Source: Pseudescherichia sp032055545
GTDB lineage: Bacteria; Pseudomonadota; Gammaproteobacteria; Enterobacterales; Enterobacteriaceae
Assembly (NCBI GenBank): GCA_032055545.1
Contig: DAMBQR010000018.1
Span: 1-64,000, forward strand
Reading direction: 5' to 3'
Length of the DNA stretch: 64,000 bases
Position 1 is the stretch's first letter. Each line of letters begins with the position of its first letter. Positions 25,669 to 34,961 of this stretch are shown piece by piece. Both the position numbers and the translations under genes were made by a program. The notes beneath the pieces were generated by a model that searched no databases, had not been told where the DNA came from, and worked only from the letters and a program-made list of their open reading frames with translations.

Positions 25669-28266
25669 TTATTTTTTAGCTTCTACCCATTTGCCGTCGA
25701 TAAAGAAAGCGGACCAGCCGGTGGCTTTGCCCTCTTTCTCAGAGGCAACGTACTGCTGCTTGGTCTTGCGGCTAAAGCGAACCATGGTCTTGTTCCCGGC
25801 AGGATCCTGCTGCGGCGCGTCGGCCAGATAGCGCAGCTTCTCCGGCAGGCGATCGCGGAAGCGGTACAGCTCTTCCACCAGCGGCGCACGGGTTTCACGC
25901 GATTTCGGGAAGGTGTTCGCCGCCAGGAAGACCCCGGCCGCACCGTCGCGCAGCACGAAGTAGGCGTCTGACTTCTCGCACGGCAGCTCCGGCAGCGGAA
26001 CCGGATCTTCCTTCGGCGGTGCAACTTCGCCGTTGCGCAGGATCTTACGCGTATTTTTACAGTCGTCGTTGGTGCAGGCCATGTACTTGCCGAAGCGCCC
26101 CATCTTCAGGTGCATTTCGGAACCACACTTCTCGCACTCCACAATCGGGCCGTCGTAGCCTTTAATGCGGAACTCACCCTCTTCGATCTCGTATCCGTCG
26201 CAGGTGGGGTTGTTACCGCACACGTGCAGCTTGCGTTTCGGATCGATCAGGTAGCTGTCCATCGCCGTGCCGCACTTCACGCAGCGGCGTTTCGCACGCA
26301 GGGCGTTGGTTTCGGCATCGTCACCCTCCAGCACGTTGAGAACTTCGTTCTCCGGTACCAGGTTGATGGTGGTTTTGCAGCGCTCTTTCGGCGGCAGCGC
26401 GTAGCCTGAACAGCCGAGGAAGACGCCGGTACTCGCCGTGCGGATCCCCATTTTCCGTCCGCAGGTCGGGCAGTCGATGCTGGTCAGCACCATCTGGTTC
26501 GGGCGCATGCCGCCCTCCTCCGGATCCTGCTCGGCCTTTGCCAACTGCTCGGTGAAGTCGCTGAAGAAGTTGTCCAGCACGCCTTTCCATTCGGTTTCGT
26601 GATTCGCTACCTGGTCGAGGCTGTTTTCCATCTGCGCGGTGAAGTCGTAGTTCATCAGTTCGCGAAAGTTCTCTTCCAGACGATCGGTCACGATCTCACC
26701 CATCTTCTCCGCGTAGAAGCGACGATTTTCCACCCGCACGTAGCCGCGATCCTGAATGGTCGAGATGATCGACGCATAGGTAGACGGACGGCCAATGCCG
26801 CGTTTTTCCAGCTCTTTTACCAGCGAGGCCTCGCTAAAGCGCGCAGGCGGCTTGGTAAAGTGCTGTGCCGGGGTCAGCTCAATCAGCGACACGACGTCAC
26901 CTTTATTGACCGGCGGCAGGGTGCGATCTTCATCGCCTTTGCGCAGCGCGGGCATCACTTTCGTCCAGCCGTCAAAGCGCAGCGTACGGCCACGCGCCTT
27001 CAGGCGGAACTCGCTCGCTTCCACGGTCAACGTCGTTGAGTCGTACTGGGCTGGCGTCATCTGGCAGGCCACGAACTGTCGCCAGATCAGCTGATAGAGC
27101 TTCTGGGCGTCGTTTTCCATATCCTTCAGCGATTCGGCCACCACCGCCACGTCAGAAGGACGAATCGCTTCGTGCGCCTCCTGCGAGTTCTCTTTGCTGG
27201 TGTACTGGATCGCGCTCTCCGGCAGGTATTTCTTGCCGAAGTTATCGGTAATATAGCTGCGGGCCATGCTCACTGCGTCCTGGCTCAGGTTAGTTGAGTC
27301 GGTACGCATATAGGTGATGTAGCCTGCCTCATAGAGACGCTGCGCCATCATCATCGTTTTCTTCACGCCGAACCCGAGACGGGTGCTGGCCGCCTGCTGC
27401 AGCGTCGAGGTGATGAATGGCGCGCCAGGCTTGCTGCTGGTCGGCTTATCTTCCCGATCGGCAACCGTGTAGCGCGCCTTCTCTAGCAGGCTAACCGCCG
27501 ACATGGTCTGCTCGCGGTTAACCGGACGGAACGGTTTGTCCTGCTGGTGCGTCACCTGCAGCGCCAGCGAGTCACCGGCCGGGGTCGCTACGTTGGCGTC
27601 TATTTCCCAGTACTCTTCCGGCACAAAGGCTTTGATTTCACGCTCGCGCTCCACTACCAGCCGCACGGCAACCGACTGCACGCGTCCGGCAGAGAGGCCA
27701 CGGGCGATCTTTTTCCACAGCAGCGGTGAAACCATATAACCCACGACGCGGTCCATAAAGCGACGCGCCTGCTGGGCGTTCACGCGGTCGATATTCAGCT
27801 CGCCCGGCTTTTCGAACGCCTGGCGAATGGCATTCTTGGTAATTTCGTTAAATACGACGCGGCTGTAGCGCGTCTCATCGCCCCCGATCACCTCCCGCAG
27901 GTGCCAGGCAATGGCTTCCCCTTCGCGGTCAAGGTCGGTTGCGAGATAGATATGATCGGCCTTTTCAGCCAGCGATTTCAGCTCAGAGACCACTTTCTCT
28001 TTGCCAGGAAGCACTTCATAGCGCGCGTCCCAGCCGTGCCATGGGTCAACGCCCATACGATTGACCAGCGCGCCACGTTCATCCTTTTTGGGCTTCTTAG
28101 CCGTTTTGGTGGAGGCAGAGTCAGCGCTCTTTTTGGCGGCTGAGCCACTGGTCGGCAAATCGCGGATATGACCGACGCTGGACTTAACCACGTAGTCACT
28201 ACCCAGATACTTATTGATCGTTTTGGCTTTTGCCGGGGACTCAACGATAACGAGAGCTTTACCCAT
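25669..28266 (-). CDS. topA: DNA topoisomerase I
   Basis: An 865-residue type IA topoisomerase that relaxes negative supercoils. The N-terminal Toprim domain has IVESPAKAKTI and the acidic DLDREGEAIAWH. The active-site tyrosine is in YITYMRTDST at about residue 319. The C-terminal region has three four-cysteine zinc ribbons (CPTCGRK, CVKCGTAM, CEKCGSEM) and further ribbon-like domains. Length equals E. coli TopA. The ATG at 28266 is supported by AAAGG 5 bases away; a GTG two codons upstream overlaps that site. Confidence 0.98.
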   Translation of the reverse strand: MGKALVIVESPAKAKTINKYLGSDYVVKSSVGHIRDLPTSGSAAKKSADSASTKTAKKPKKDERGALVNRMGVDPWHGWDARYEVLPGKEKVVSELKSLAEKADHIYLATDLDREGEAIAWHLREVIGGDETRYSRVVFNEITKNAIRQAFEKPGELNIDRVNAQQARRFMDRVVGYMVSPLLWKKIARGLSAGRVQSVAVRLVVEREREIKAFVPEEYWEIDANVATPAGDSLALQVTHQQDKPFRPVNREQTMSAVSLLEKARYTVADREDKPTSSKPGAPFITSTLQQAASTRLGFGVKKTMMMAQRLYEAGYITYMRTDSTNLSQDAVSMARSYITDNFGKKYLPESAIQYTSKENSQEAHEAIRPSDVAVVAESLKDMENDAQKLYQLIWRQFVACQMTPAQYDSTTLTVEASEFRLKARGRTLRFDGWTKVMPALRKGDEDRTLPPVNKGDVVSLIELTPAQHFTKPPARFSEASLVKELEKRGIGRPSTYASIISTIQDRGYVRVENRRFYAEKMGEIVTDRLEENFRELMNYDFTAQMENSLDQVANHETEWKGVLDNFFSDFTEQLAKAEQDPEEGGMRPNQMVLTSIDCPTCGRKMGIRTASTGVFLGCSGYALPPKERCKTTINLVPENEVLNVLEGDDAETNALRAKRRCVKCGTAMDSYLIDPKRKLHVCGNNPTCDGYEIEEGEFRIKGYDGPIVECEKCGSEMHLKMGRFGKYMACTNDDCKNTRKILRNGEVAPPKEDPVPLPELPCEKSDAYFVLRDGAAGVFLAANTFPKSRETRAPLVEELYRFRDRLPEKLRYLADAPQQDPAGNKTMVRFSRKTKQQYVASEKEGKATGWSAFFIDGKWVEAKK

Positions 28267-28665
28267 ATTCACCTTTACCTAATTTGATTCTTCCAGGAAT
28301 ACGTCGCACGTTGACTCACCATCCCCTGGCGACGTGCCTCAGATATAGCGGCGACGTCACGGGATATCAACCCCTTTTCATAACCAGACGCTGAAATTCA
28401 GACTTCCAGGTGACTGAGTTAACAGGTTTTTCCACGCCTGAGGGGATGAGAACGACGAACTTAAGGTCGAATGTCAAGCAAATCTGTTGCCAGATTGACG
28501 AAAGCGCACACTCTACCTGATAAAATTTGTTAAGCAACTTTATTAGCATGCAAAAGTGGATCGCGCCAACGGCCGAACGGGGCAAAAGCCCTCTTGATAA
28601 CAGGGAAAATTTGCCCCATATATCCCCCTGGACGTAGAATGACGGCACCGTTTAAGGAGGCAACT
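28267..28665. promoter_or_regulatory. Divergent control region of topA and yciN
   Basis: About 400 bases without a gene separate the two divergent starts. In E. coli this region holds several topA promoters, including heat-shock ones, that respond to supercoiling. I could not assign individual boxes with confidence; the stretch near 28500-28560 is AT-rich. No small open frame with a good ribosome site was seen apart from yciN. Confidence 0.5.
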
Positions 28666-28917
28666 ATGCAAGAGTCAGTTCAACCGATCGATCGTCAGTC
28701 ACTGCTGGTGAAAGCGAATGAAATTATCCGCGAGCATGAGGATTATGTGCAGGGTATCGAAGCCACAAACGTCACCGAGCGTAACGGCATTCTGATCTTT
28801 AGCGGCGACTATTTTCTTGATGAACAGGGCCTGCCTACGGCGAAAAGTACGGCGGTGTTTAATATGTTTAAACATCTTGCCCACGTGCTGTCAGAAAAAT
28901 ATACGCTGGCTGAATAA
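28666..28917 (+). CDS. yciN: YciN, DUF2498 protein
   Basis: An 83-residue acidic cytoplasmic protein of unknown function, equal in length to E. coli YciN. The C-terminal half (FSGDYFLDEQGLPTAKSTAV, then FNMFKHLAHVLSEKY) is nearly invariant in the family. A very strong AAGGAGG lies 5 bases before the ATG at 28666, which rules out the longer frame from 28594. It is divergent from topA. A 7-base GC hairpin (28923-28941) follows, without a T run. Confidence 0.92.
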   Translation: MQESVQPIDRQSLLVKANEIIREHEDYVQGIEATNVTERNGILIFSGDYFLDEQGLPTAKSTAVFNMFKHLAHVLSEKYTLAE

Positions 28918-28958
28918 ACAGAGCGAGGCATCACGCCTCGCCCATCCGTTACCGTTGT

Positions 28959-30005
28959 CTACAGCAGCGGTTTTTCACCCCGTTGCCACCAGCGCAGCAG
29001 CAGCCGGTCGGCGCTCTCTGCCGCGCTGCTGGTAAAGCGATCCATTAATTTTTTGCGACGGGTGTAGCGAACGCCGATCACCTCGAACTCCTTGATCAGG
29101 CCTAGCAGCAGCTCGTCGCTGGTTCCCACTTCATCTACTAACCCCTTCTGCTGGGCCTGCACGCCGTACCAGTGTTCACCGGTAGCCACGGCCTCAATAT
29201 CTAAGGAGGGACGCATCTGCTTAACGAAAGACTTAAAGAGATCGTGGGTCTCGTTCAGGCTTTCGCGGAACTTCTGCCGTCCCTCTTCGGTGTTCTCGCC
29301 GAGCAGGGTCAACGTGCGCTTATATTGACCAGCGGTATGTAATTCAATATCGATATCTTTGCTCTTTAGAAAACGATTCAGGTTGGGGATCTGCGCCACA
29401 ACGCCGATCGATCCCACAATGGCAAAGGGGGCGGCCACGATTTTATCCGCCACGCAGGCCATCATATAGCCACCGCTGGCCGCCACCTTATCAACAGCCA
29501 CGGTGAGCGGTATGTTCTTTTCGCGCAGGCGTTGCAGCTGGGACGAGGCCAGGCCGTAGCCGTGAACGACGCCGCCGGGGCTTTCAAGACGCAGCACCAC
29601 GCGATCTTCAGGCTTAGCCACGGTGAGCACGGCAGTGATCTCTTCCCGCAGGCTGCTGACCTCATGGGCATCCATACTGCCTTTGAAATCGAGCACCCAG
29701 GCGCGCGCTTTGCTGGATGCAGCCGGTACGCCAGTCTTCGCGCTGGCCTTCGCCTCTTTGGCCTCCTGCTTCGCGCGCTTCTTCTGCGCCTTGTGCCAAA
29801 GCTTCTGCCGGTGTGTATCGAGCAGGGAGACGGAAAGCTCCTCCTGCATCTCTTTATATTGCTCACTCAGGTTTGTGACGCGTAGCTCCCCGCGCTGGCG
29901 TTTGCGCTGCGTCAGGTTAACGATAAGCATCGCCACGACGGCGATGGCGATCACCACCGTCACAATCTTGGCTAAAAACAGCCCGTATTCAGATAGTAAT
30001 TCCAC
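28959..30005 (-). CDS. sohB: SohB, inner-membrane S49 peptidase
   Basis: A 348-residue peptidase of the SppA/SohB family. An N-terminal helix (about 5-30) anchors it in the inner membrane; a charged, Lys/Ala-rich linker (about 60-90) leads to the protease domain. The nucleophile serine lies in AASGGYMMA (about 176-184) and the general base lysine in AGQYKRTLTL (about 227-236). In E. coli multicopy sohB suppresses loss of DegP. The GTG at 30005 is chosen because GAGGTGG lies just upstream and the family starts MELLSEYG; longer in-frame starts up to 30260 are not conserved. Confidence 0.93.
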   Translation of the reverse strand: MELLSEYGLFLAKIVTVVIAIAVVAMLIVNLTQRKRQRGELRVTNLSEQYKEMQEELSVSLLDTHRQKLWHKAQKKRAKQEAKEAKASAKTGVPAASSKARAWVLDFKGSMDAHEVSSLREEITAVLTVAKPEDRVVLRLESPGGVVHGYGLASSQLQRLREKNIPLTVAVDKVAASGGYMMACVADKIVAAPFAIVGSIGVVAQIPNLNRFLKSKDIDIELHTAGQYKRTLTLLGENTEEGRQKFRESLNETHDLFKSFVKQMRPSLDIEAVATGEHWYGVQAQQKGLVDEVGTSDELLLGLIKEFEVIGVRYTRRKKLMDRFTSSAAESADRLLLRWWQRGEKPLL

Positions 30006-30254
30006 GCGTACCACCTCGGTTAAATCACTCAACGTAAAGGCCAGTGTACATGACCCCGCCCGCATCGTCTTCTGCCGTCGAGGGAAGTTAGGTGCCATCC
30101 TGCTGATTTTTTTACTCTGTAAGAACTTGAAAAGGTTCAAAGCGCGAATGCGGGAGCTTGACGATTGAATTAAGCGGCAGATTAAGGCATAAAGCCCACA
30201 AGACCCGATCCTGTGAAACGACGCCTGGATGAACGAGAGCGCAAAGGAGAAACC

Positions 30255-31016
30255 GTGCACTACCAGCCAAAACGAGATTTATTAGAAAACCGCATTATTC
30301 TGGTGACCGGTGCCAGCGACGGTATTGGCCTTGAGGCCGCCCTGACCTACGCCCGCTACGGCGCAAAAACGATCCTGCTTGGTAGAAATGAAGAGAAACT
30401 GCGCGCCGCGGCCCAGCGGATTGAGCAGCTGGGAGGTAAAACCGCCCGCTGGTATACGCTGGACTTAGCCACCTGCACGCCGGAACAGTGCCAGCAGCTG
30501 GCCGCACAGATTGACGCCGCCGTTCCCCGCCTCGATGGCGTACTGCATAATGCCGGCATGCTGGGAGATATCTGTCCGATGGATGAGCAGAAGCCAGAGG
30601 TCTGGGAGCAGGTGATGCAGATCAACGTCAACGCCACCTTCTATTTAACTCAGGCGCTTCTTCCTTTATTACTCAAGTCAGAAGCCGGCTCGCTGGTGTT
30701 TACCTCCTCAAGCGTAGGCCGTCAGGGTCGCGCCGGCTGGGGGGCCTATGCGGTCTCCAAATTTGCCACCGAAGGCATGATGCAGGTGCTGGCCGAGGAG
30801 TATCAGAGCAAACACCTGCGGGTTAACTGCATCAACCCCGGCGGCACGCGGACAAAAATGCGCGCCAGTGCATTTCCGTCGGAAGACCCACAAAAATTAA
30901 AGACCCCGGCTGATATTATGCCGCTCTACCTATGGCTGATGGGTGATGACAGCCGTCGCAAAACCGGCATGAGCTTTGATGCTCAGCCAGGACGCAAACC
31001 GGGAATAGCACAATGA
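30255..31016 (+). CDS. yciK: YciK, short-chain dehydrogenase/reductase
   Basis: A 253-residue SDR-family oxidoreductase. The nucleotide site TGASDGIG (about 18-25) and NAG (about 97) are followed by the catalytic Ser (SSSVGRQG), Tyr and Lys in GAYAVSKFA (about 163-171). The substrate is unknown. The GTG at 30255 has AAAGGAGA just upstream and matches the family start MHYQPK; the ATG at 30213 is rejected. Its stop overlaps the btuR start by 4 bases. Confidence 0.92.
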   Translation: MHYQPKRDLLENRIILVTGASDGIGLEAALTYARYGAKTILLGRNEEKLRAAAQRIEQLGGKTARWYTLDLATCTPEQCQQLAAQIDAAVPRLDGVLHNAGMLGDICPMDEQKPEVWEQVMQINVNATFYLTQALLPLLLKSEAGSLVFTSSSVGRQGRAGWGAYAVSKFATEGMMQVLAEEYQSKHLRVNCINPGGTRTKMRASAFPSEDPQKLKTPADIMPLYLWLMGDDSRRKTGMSFDAQPGRKPGIAQ

Positions 31017-31603
31017 GTGAAGAGCGCTACCAGCAACGACAGCAGCGGGTGAAGGATCGCGTCGATGCGCGCGTTGCCGCCGCCCAGGACGAACGCGGCA
31101 TTATCATCGTCTTTACCGGCAACGGCAAAGGCAAAACGACCGCCGCCTTTGGCACCGTGACCCGTGCGGTGGGCCACGGCAAGAAAGTGGGCGTGATCCA
31201 GTTTATTAAAGGTACCTGGCCCAACGGCGAGCGCAACCTGCTGGAGCCGCACGGCGTGGAGTTTCAGGTAATGGCCACGGGCTTTACCTGGGATACGCAG
31301 AACCGCGAGTCCGATACCGCTGCCTGTCTGGCAGTGTGGGAGCATGCCCAGCGGATGCTGGCCGATGAGACGCTGGATATGGTGGTGCTGGATGAGCTGA
31401 CCTACATGGTGGCCTATGACTATCTACCTTTAGAGACGGTGCTTAACGCCCTGCGCGAGCGTCCGGCCCAGCAGACGGTAATTATTACCGGCCGCGGCTG
31501 CCATCGCGATATTCTGGAGCTGGCGGATACGGTGAGCGAGCTGCGTCCGGTCAAGCACGCCTTTGAGGCTGGCGTGAAGGCGCAAATCGGCATTGATTAT
31601 TAA
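31013..31603 (+). CDS. btuR: Cob(I)alamin adenosyltransferase
   Basis: A 196-residue P-loop enzyme (CobA/BtuR type) that adds the adenosyl group from ATP to corrinoids, giving adenosylcobalamin. The inverted P-loop reads GNGKGKTT (about 36-43). Other family blocks are IQFIKGTW and VVLDELTYMV. It is translationally coupled to yciK by an ATGA overlap and is followed by a terminator shared with rluB. Confidence 0.95.
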   Translation: MSEERYQQRQQRVKDRVDARVAAAQDERGIIIVFTGNGKGKTTAAFGTVTRAVGHGKKVGVIQFIKGTWPNGERNLLEPHGVEFQVMATGFTWDTQNRESDTAACLAVWEHAQRMLADETLDMVVLDELTYMVAYDYLPLETVLNALRERPAQQTVIITGRGCHRDILELADTVSELRPVKHAFEAGVKAQIGIDY

Positions 31604-31605
31604 AT

Positions 31606-31632
31606 AAGAAAGGGGCCGAGGCCCCTTTCTTT
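31606..31632. terminator. Bidirectional terminator between btuR and rluB
   Basis: An 11-base stem, AAGAAAGGGGC (31606-31616) with GCCCCTTTCTT (31621-31631), has a 4-base loop and T/A-rich flanks on both sides. It lies between convergent genes and overlaps the last codon of rluB. Confidence 0.85.
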
Positions 31633-32539
31633 ATGCTTTGCTGTTGCGGGTGCTGGAGCGGCGGTTGCCGCTTGCAGGACGCCCGCTGGCGGGACGCGCG
31701 CTGCCGGTCTGGCTGTGGCGTTTAACCGCCCGGCGGATCTGATTCGCCTTCATGCGACGACGGTCTTTCTCCACCGCTACCTTGGATTCAGTTTCCGGGG
31801 TTAACTCCACCAGCTCGCGCAGATAGTTAGTCTGGGCCAGATCCAGTTCGGTATAGCCCCCACGCGGCAGCCCTTTCGGCAGCAGAATATCACCGTAGCG
31901 CACGCGAATAAGACGGCTCACCTGCACGCCAACGGCTTCCCACAGGCGACGCACTTCGCGGTTACGCCCTTCGGTCAGCGTGACGTTGTACCACTGGTTG
32001 ATACCCTCGCCGCCGCTGAACTTAATGGTTTTAAACGCCGCCGGACCATCTTCCAGCTGCACGCCACGGGAGAGATCGCGGATCTTGTTCTCTTCAACCT
32101 GGCCAAACACGCGCACGGCGTATTCACGCTCCACTTCACGGCTTGGGTGCATCAGGCGGTTGGCCAGCTCACCGTCGGTGGTGAACAGCAGCAGGCCGCA
32201 GGTGTTCACGTCCAGACGGCCAACGGCAATCCAGCGCGCCCCGCGCAGCTTCGGCAGGCGATCGAACACCGTCGGACGCCCTTCCGGATCGTTACGGGTA
32301 CAGAGTTCACCTTCCGGTTTATAGTAGGCCAGCACACGGCAGATCTGCTCAACGGACTCTTTAACCGAGATAAGATGGCCGTCGATACGAATTTTCAGGC
32401 CCGGGATCACCTCAACGCGATCGCCCAGGGTAGCGATTTTACCGTCGACGCTGACGCGCCCGGCTGCAATGATCGCTTCAATTTCACGGCGGGAGCCGTG
32501 GCCAGCGCGGGCCAGCACTTTTTGTAATTTCTCGCTCAT
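31631..32539 (-). CDS. rluB: 23S rRNA pseudouridine(2605) synthase
   Basis: A 302-residue RsuA-family pseudouridine synthase that modifies U2605 of 23S rRNA. An S4 RNA-binding domain (about 1-60) precedes the catalytic domain with GRLDVNTCGLLL, whose Asp (about 110) is the nucleophile. The C-terminus is a long basic Ser/Arg/Gly-rich tail of about 35 residues, longer than in E. coli, likely RNA-binding. The ATG at 32539 has AAGGA 6 bases upstream; an upstream start at 32611 is not supported. Confidence 0.95.
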   Translation of the reverse strand: MSEKLQKVLARAGHGSRREIEAIIAAGRVSVDGKIATLGDRVEVIPGLKIRIDGHLISVKESVEQICRVLAYYKPEGELCTRNDPEGRPTVFDRLPKLRGARWIAVGRLDVNTCGLLLFTTDGELANRLMHPSREVEREYAVRVFGQVEENKIRDLSRGVQLEDGPAAFKTIKFSGGEGINQWYNVTLTEGRNREVRRLWEAVGVQVSRLIRVRYGDILLPKGLPRGGYTELDLAQTNYLRELVELTPETESKVAVEKDRRRMKANQIRRAVKRHSQTGSARPASGRPASGNRRSSTRNSKA

Positions 32540-32680
32540 GGCGGTTCCTTCAGGTGTCGCCTTCACAGGCGTCTGGATAGGTGCAAAGGACACTCTATTT
32601 CTTGGGCGCACATACTACACGAATTTTAAATGAAATACTGTAGCGCCCCAGGTTAATTTTTAAACACTGGGGCACAGCGG

Positions 32681-33274
32681 TCAGATGCAGCGCCCGGTAG
32701 CGCAGCCGTAGGCCATGATAAAGGGAAAGGCAGGTATCATCAGCGGGAGCCAGAGCGGATTTACACCGCGGGTTTTATCGTTAATGCTGACTATTACCGG
32801 TGGGTCGAGCTTAACGTAGCTCTCATCCGGGGTGTAGTTGCGCGACAGACCGGAGTAACCGCTGGCGTGGAACGTCACCACCAACTCCTGCGGATTGGCG
32901 GTTGGCTGAGCGCTATAGTCGCGCTGCAGCACCTCTTTTTGTCCCGGTTTAAGGCGATCCACGCGGATAAAGGTGTTGTACTGGGCGTTGACCTTGTCGT
33001 CATTGGCCTCGAAGTTAACCGTCATACCGCGCACTGCGTCGCCGTAGTCGCGCTTAAGCGCCAGCCAGCGATCGTACAGGCTGCGGGTGCTCGCCCCGCT
33101 AAAGGAGTAGGTATACTCCTCGCCACGGGCCAGCAGTACCTTATCCCCGGCCTTGAAGTAGCCGATTTTATCCGTTTCAGGCAGGCGCGGCGAACTCACG
33201 CTACAGCCGATCAGCATAAACAGCGCCAAAAACAGCCCTGCAGGCAGGGCAAGCCTGCCGTTTCCATTTATCAT
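32681..33274 (-). CDS. Putative outer-membrane lipoprotein of unknown function
   Basis: A 197-residue protein with a lipoprotein signal: a hydrophobic run (about 8-21) ending in LIGC, Cys at 24, followed by Ser, which favours the outer membrane. The mature part is soluble-looking, with polar beta-rich text (EEYTYSFSG, NTFIRVDRL). A second hydrophobic stretch occurs near the end (LWLPLMIPAFPFIMAYG), and the C-terminus GCATGRC has two further cysteines. I do not recognise the family. The gene is 11 bases after the yciO stop with GGAG 8 bases before its ATG, so it is probably the third gene of an rnm-yciO operon. It is absent from this position in E. coli K-12. Confidence 0.75.
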   Translation of the reverse strand: MINGNGRLALPAGLFLALFMLIGCSVSSPRLPETDKIGYFKAGDKVLLARGEEYTYSFSGASTRSLYDRWLALKRDYGDAVRGMTVNFEANDDKVNAQYNTFIRVDRLKPGQKEVLQRDYSAQPTANPQELVVTFHASGYSGLSRNYTPDESYVKLDPPVIVSINDKTRGVNPLWLPLMIPAFPFIMAYGCATGRCI

Positions 33275-33285
33275 CGTGCTGACTC

Positions 33286-33906
33286 CTACAGGAAGGGCGT
33301 CACATCGCCTACGCCCTCGCGGATCACTTCCGGCGAGCTATCGGTCAGGTCAACCACCGTGGTGGGCTGCTGTCCGAGATAGCCGCCGTGAATGATTAAA
33401 TCGACGTGCTTCTCCAGACGGTCCTTAATCTCTTCCGGATCGGATTCGGTAAACTCGCTGCCGGGGAGCATTAGCGAAGTAGAGAGCATCGGCTCGCCCA
33501 GCGTCTCCAGCAGTGCCAGCGCGATGGGGTTAGACGGCACGCGCAGGCCGATGGTTTTACGCTTCTCCTGCAGCAGACGGCGCGGCACCTCTTTCGTTCC
33601 CTTAAGGATAAAGGTGTAGTTGCCCGGCGTATTGTTCTTAATCAGGCGGAACGCCACGTTATCAACAAAGGCGTAGGTCGAGAGCTCAGAGAGATCCCGG
33701 CAGACCAGGGTGAAGTTGTGGCCGTCCGGCAGCTGACGAATGCGGGAGATACGCTCCATCGCCCCTTTATCTTCAATCTTACACCCCAGCGCGTAGCCGG
33801 AGTCGGTGGGATAGACGATCACCCCGCCCTTACGCACAATCTCCACCGCCTGGTTAATCAGACGCGGCTGCGGATTATCCGGATGCACATAAAAAAACTG
33901 ACTCAT
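33286..33906 (-). CDS. yciO: YciO, YrdC/Sua5-family protein
   Basis: A 206-residue protein of the YrdC/TsaC fold, which binds RNA and nucleotides. The fold core is seen in GGVIVYPTDSGYALGC (about 27-42), RKTIGLRVPSNP (about 115-126) and PMLSTSLMLPG. Related enzymes make threonylcarbamoyl-AMP for tRNA t6A; YciO itself is a paralogue whose role is unsettled. Its ATG overlaps the rnm stop by 4 bases. Confidence 0.93.
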   Translation of the reverse strand: MSQFFYVHPDNPQPRLINQAVEIVRKGGVIVYPTDSGYALGCKIEDKGAMERISRIRQLPDGHNFTLVCRDLSELSTYAFVDNVAFRLIKNNTPGNYTFILKGTKEVPRRLLQEKRKTIGLRVPSNPIALALLETLGEPMLSTSLMLPGSEFTESDPEEIKDRLEKHVDLIIHGGYLGQQPTTVVDLTDSSPEVIREGVGDVTPFL

Positions 33907-34781
33907 ACTTCCCTCTCACTATGTTGAGGCTGTTCCCACAGCTGCCATACCCCTTCCACCCCTGCGGGTAGCCACAGTTTGCGGCCCAGTTCAATCCACG
34001 GGCAGGGCTGATGAAAGTCCGACCCCTGCGACGCCATGAGACCAAACTGTTGCGCATAGGCAGCAAGCTGGGTGCGCTCGTTGGGCGCCTGCTGGCATTG
34101 CGCGACTTCCATCGCATCACCGCCCTGTTCGGCAAAGTGTGCCAGCAGCCTTTTCAGCCATTTAGCGCTCAGGTCGTAGCGCCCGGGATGAGCCACTACC
34201 GCCTTGCCGCCAGAATGATGAATCACATCAATAGCTTGTTTTATTGTACACCACTGGGGCGGAACGTATCCGGTTTTACCGCGCGCCAGATACTTTTTAA
34301 ACACGCCCGCCACGTCGCTGGCCTTGCCGTTCTCCACAAGGAAGCGGGCAAAGTGGCCACGGGTTACCGCTCCGCCGTTGGCGAGGCGCAGTGCCCCTTC
34401 CCATGCGCCGGGGACGTGAGCCTTCTCGAGACGCTCGCCAATTTGCATAGCCCGCGCCTGACGTCGAGCCTTCTGCTCCTCAAGCAGCATCACCATCGCC
34501 GGATGTTCAATGTCGATATTCAGGCCGACAATGTGGATCTCGTGATTCTCCCAGAGTGTAGAGATCTCCACGCCGTTTATCAGCGTCAGGTCCAGCCCTG
34601 CGCGCAGGATCTCAGCCCGGGCGGCGGGAATGGCCGCGGTCGAGTCGTGATCGGTGATTGCCAGCGTGCCGACGCGCATCTCAACCGCGCGATGGACCAG
34701 TTCTTCCGGGGAGAGCAAGCCGTCTGAGGCCTGAGTATGAGAGTGAAGGTCGTAAATAATGGCGTAATTCGTGTCGCTCAA
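33903..34781 (-). CDS. rnm: RNase AM (YciV), 5'-to-3' exoribonuclease
   Basis: A 292-residue PHP-domain phosphoesterase. Metal-binding blocks are DLHSHTQASDG (about 9-19), ITDHDS (about 41-46), GVEIS, VAHPGR and GSDFH. In E. coli this enzyme trims the 5' ends of 5S, 16S and 23S rRNA. The start is a TTG at 34781: the family begins MSDTNYA and GGGAG lies about 5 bases upstream, whereas the ATG at 34838 adds unconserved residues. It is divergent from the trp operon and overlaps yciO. Confidence 0.93.
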   Translation of the reverse strand: MSDTNYAIIYDLHSHTQASDGLLSPEELVHRAVEMRVGTLAITDHDSTAAIPAARAEILRAGLDLTLINGVEISTLWENHEIHIVGLNIDIEHPAMVMLLEEQKARRQARAMQIGERLEKAHVPGAWEGALRLANGGAVTRGHFARFLVENGKASDVAGVFKKYLARGKTGYVPPQWCTIKQAIDVIHHSGGKAVVAHPGRYDLSAKWLKRLLAHFAEQGGDAMEVAQCQQAPNERTQLAAYAQQFGLMASQGSDFHQPCPWIELGRKLWLPAGVEGVWQLWEQPQHSEREV

Positions 34782-34854
34782 AGCGGCTCCCGTGGGGTAT
34801 ATCTCATTTAGCGCCCTATCATAACGGTTACGCTGCAAATTCTGAAATCAGGGG

Positions 34855-34889
34855 TTGACTTTATTCGCACGAACCAGTTAACTAGTACG
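34855..34889 (+). promoter_or_regulatory. trp promoter and TrpR operator
   Basis: The -35 box TTGACT (34855-34860) and -10 box TTAACT (34878-34883) are 17 bases apart. The operator palindrome (about 34870-34889) is centred on the -10 box, GTTAAC flanked by CTAGTACG on one side and the mirrored CGAACCA on the other. TrpR with tryptophan should block RNA polymerase here, as in E. coli. Confidence 0.9.
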
Positions 34890-34916
34890 CAAGTTCACAC
34901 AACAAGGTATCTGAAA

Positions 34917-34961
34917 ATGTTCAAACATTCTACGCTTATCCGCTGGTGGCACTCCTCCTGA
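34917..34961 (+). CDS. trpL: trp operon leader peptide
   Basis: A 14-codon reading frame, MFKHSTLIRWWHSS, with tandem Trp codons at 10 and 11, the same length and Trp position as in E. coli although the rest differs. Stalling of the ribosome at the Trp codons when charged tRNA-Trp is scarce lets the antiterminator form in the following RNA. It precedes the attenuator hairpin by about 45 bases. The ribosome site is modest (AAGG ten bases upstream). Confidence 0.9.
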   Translation: MFKHSTLIRWWHSS

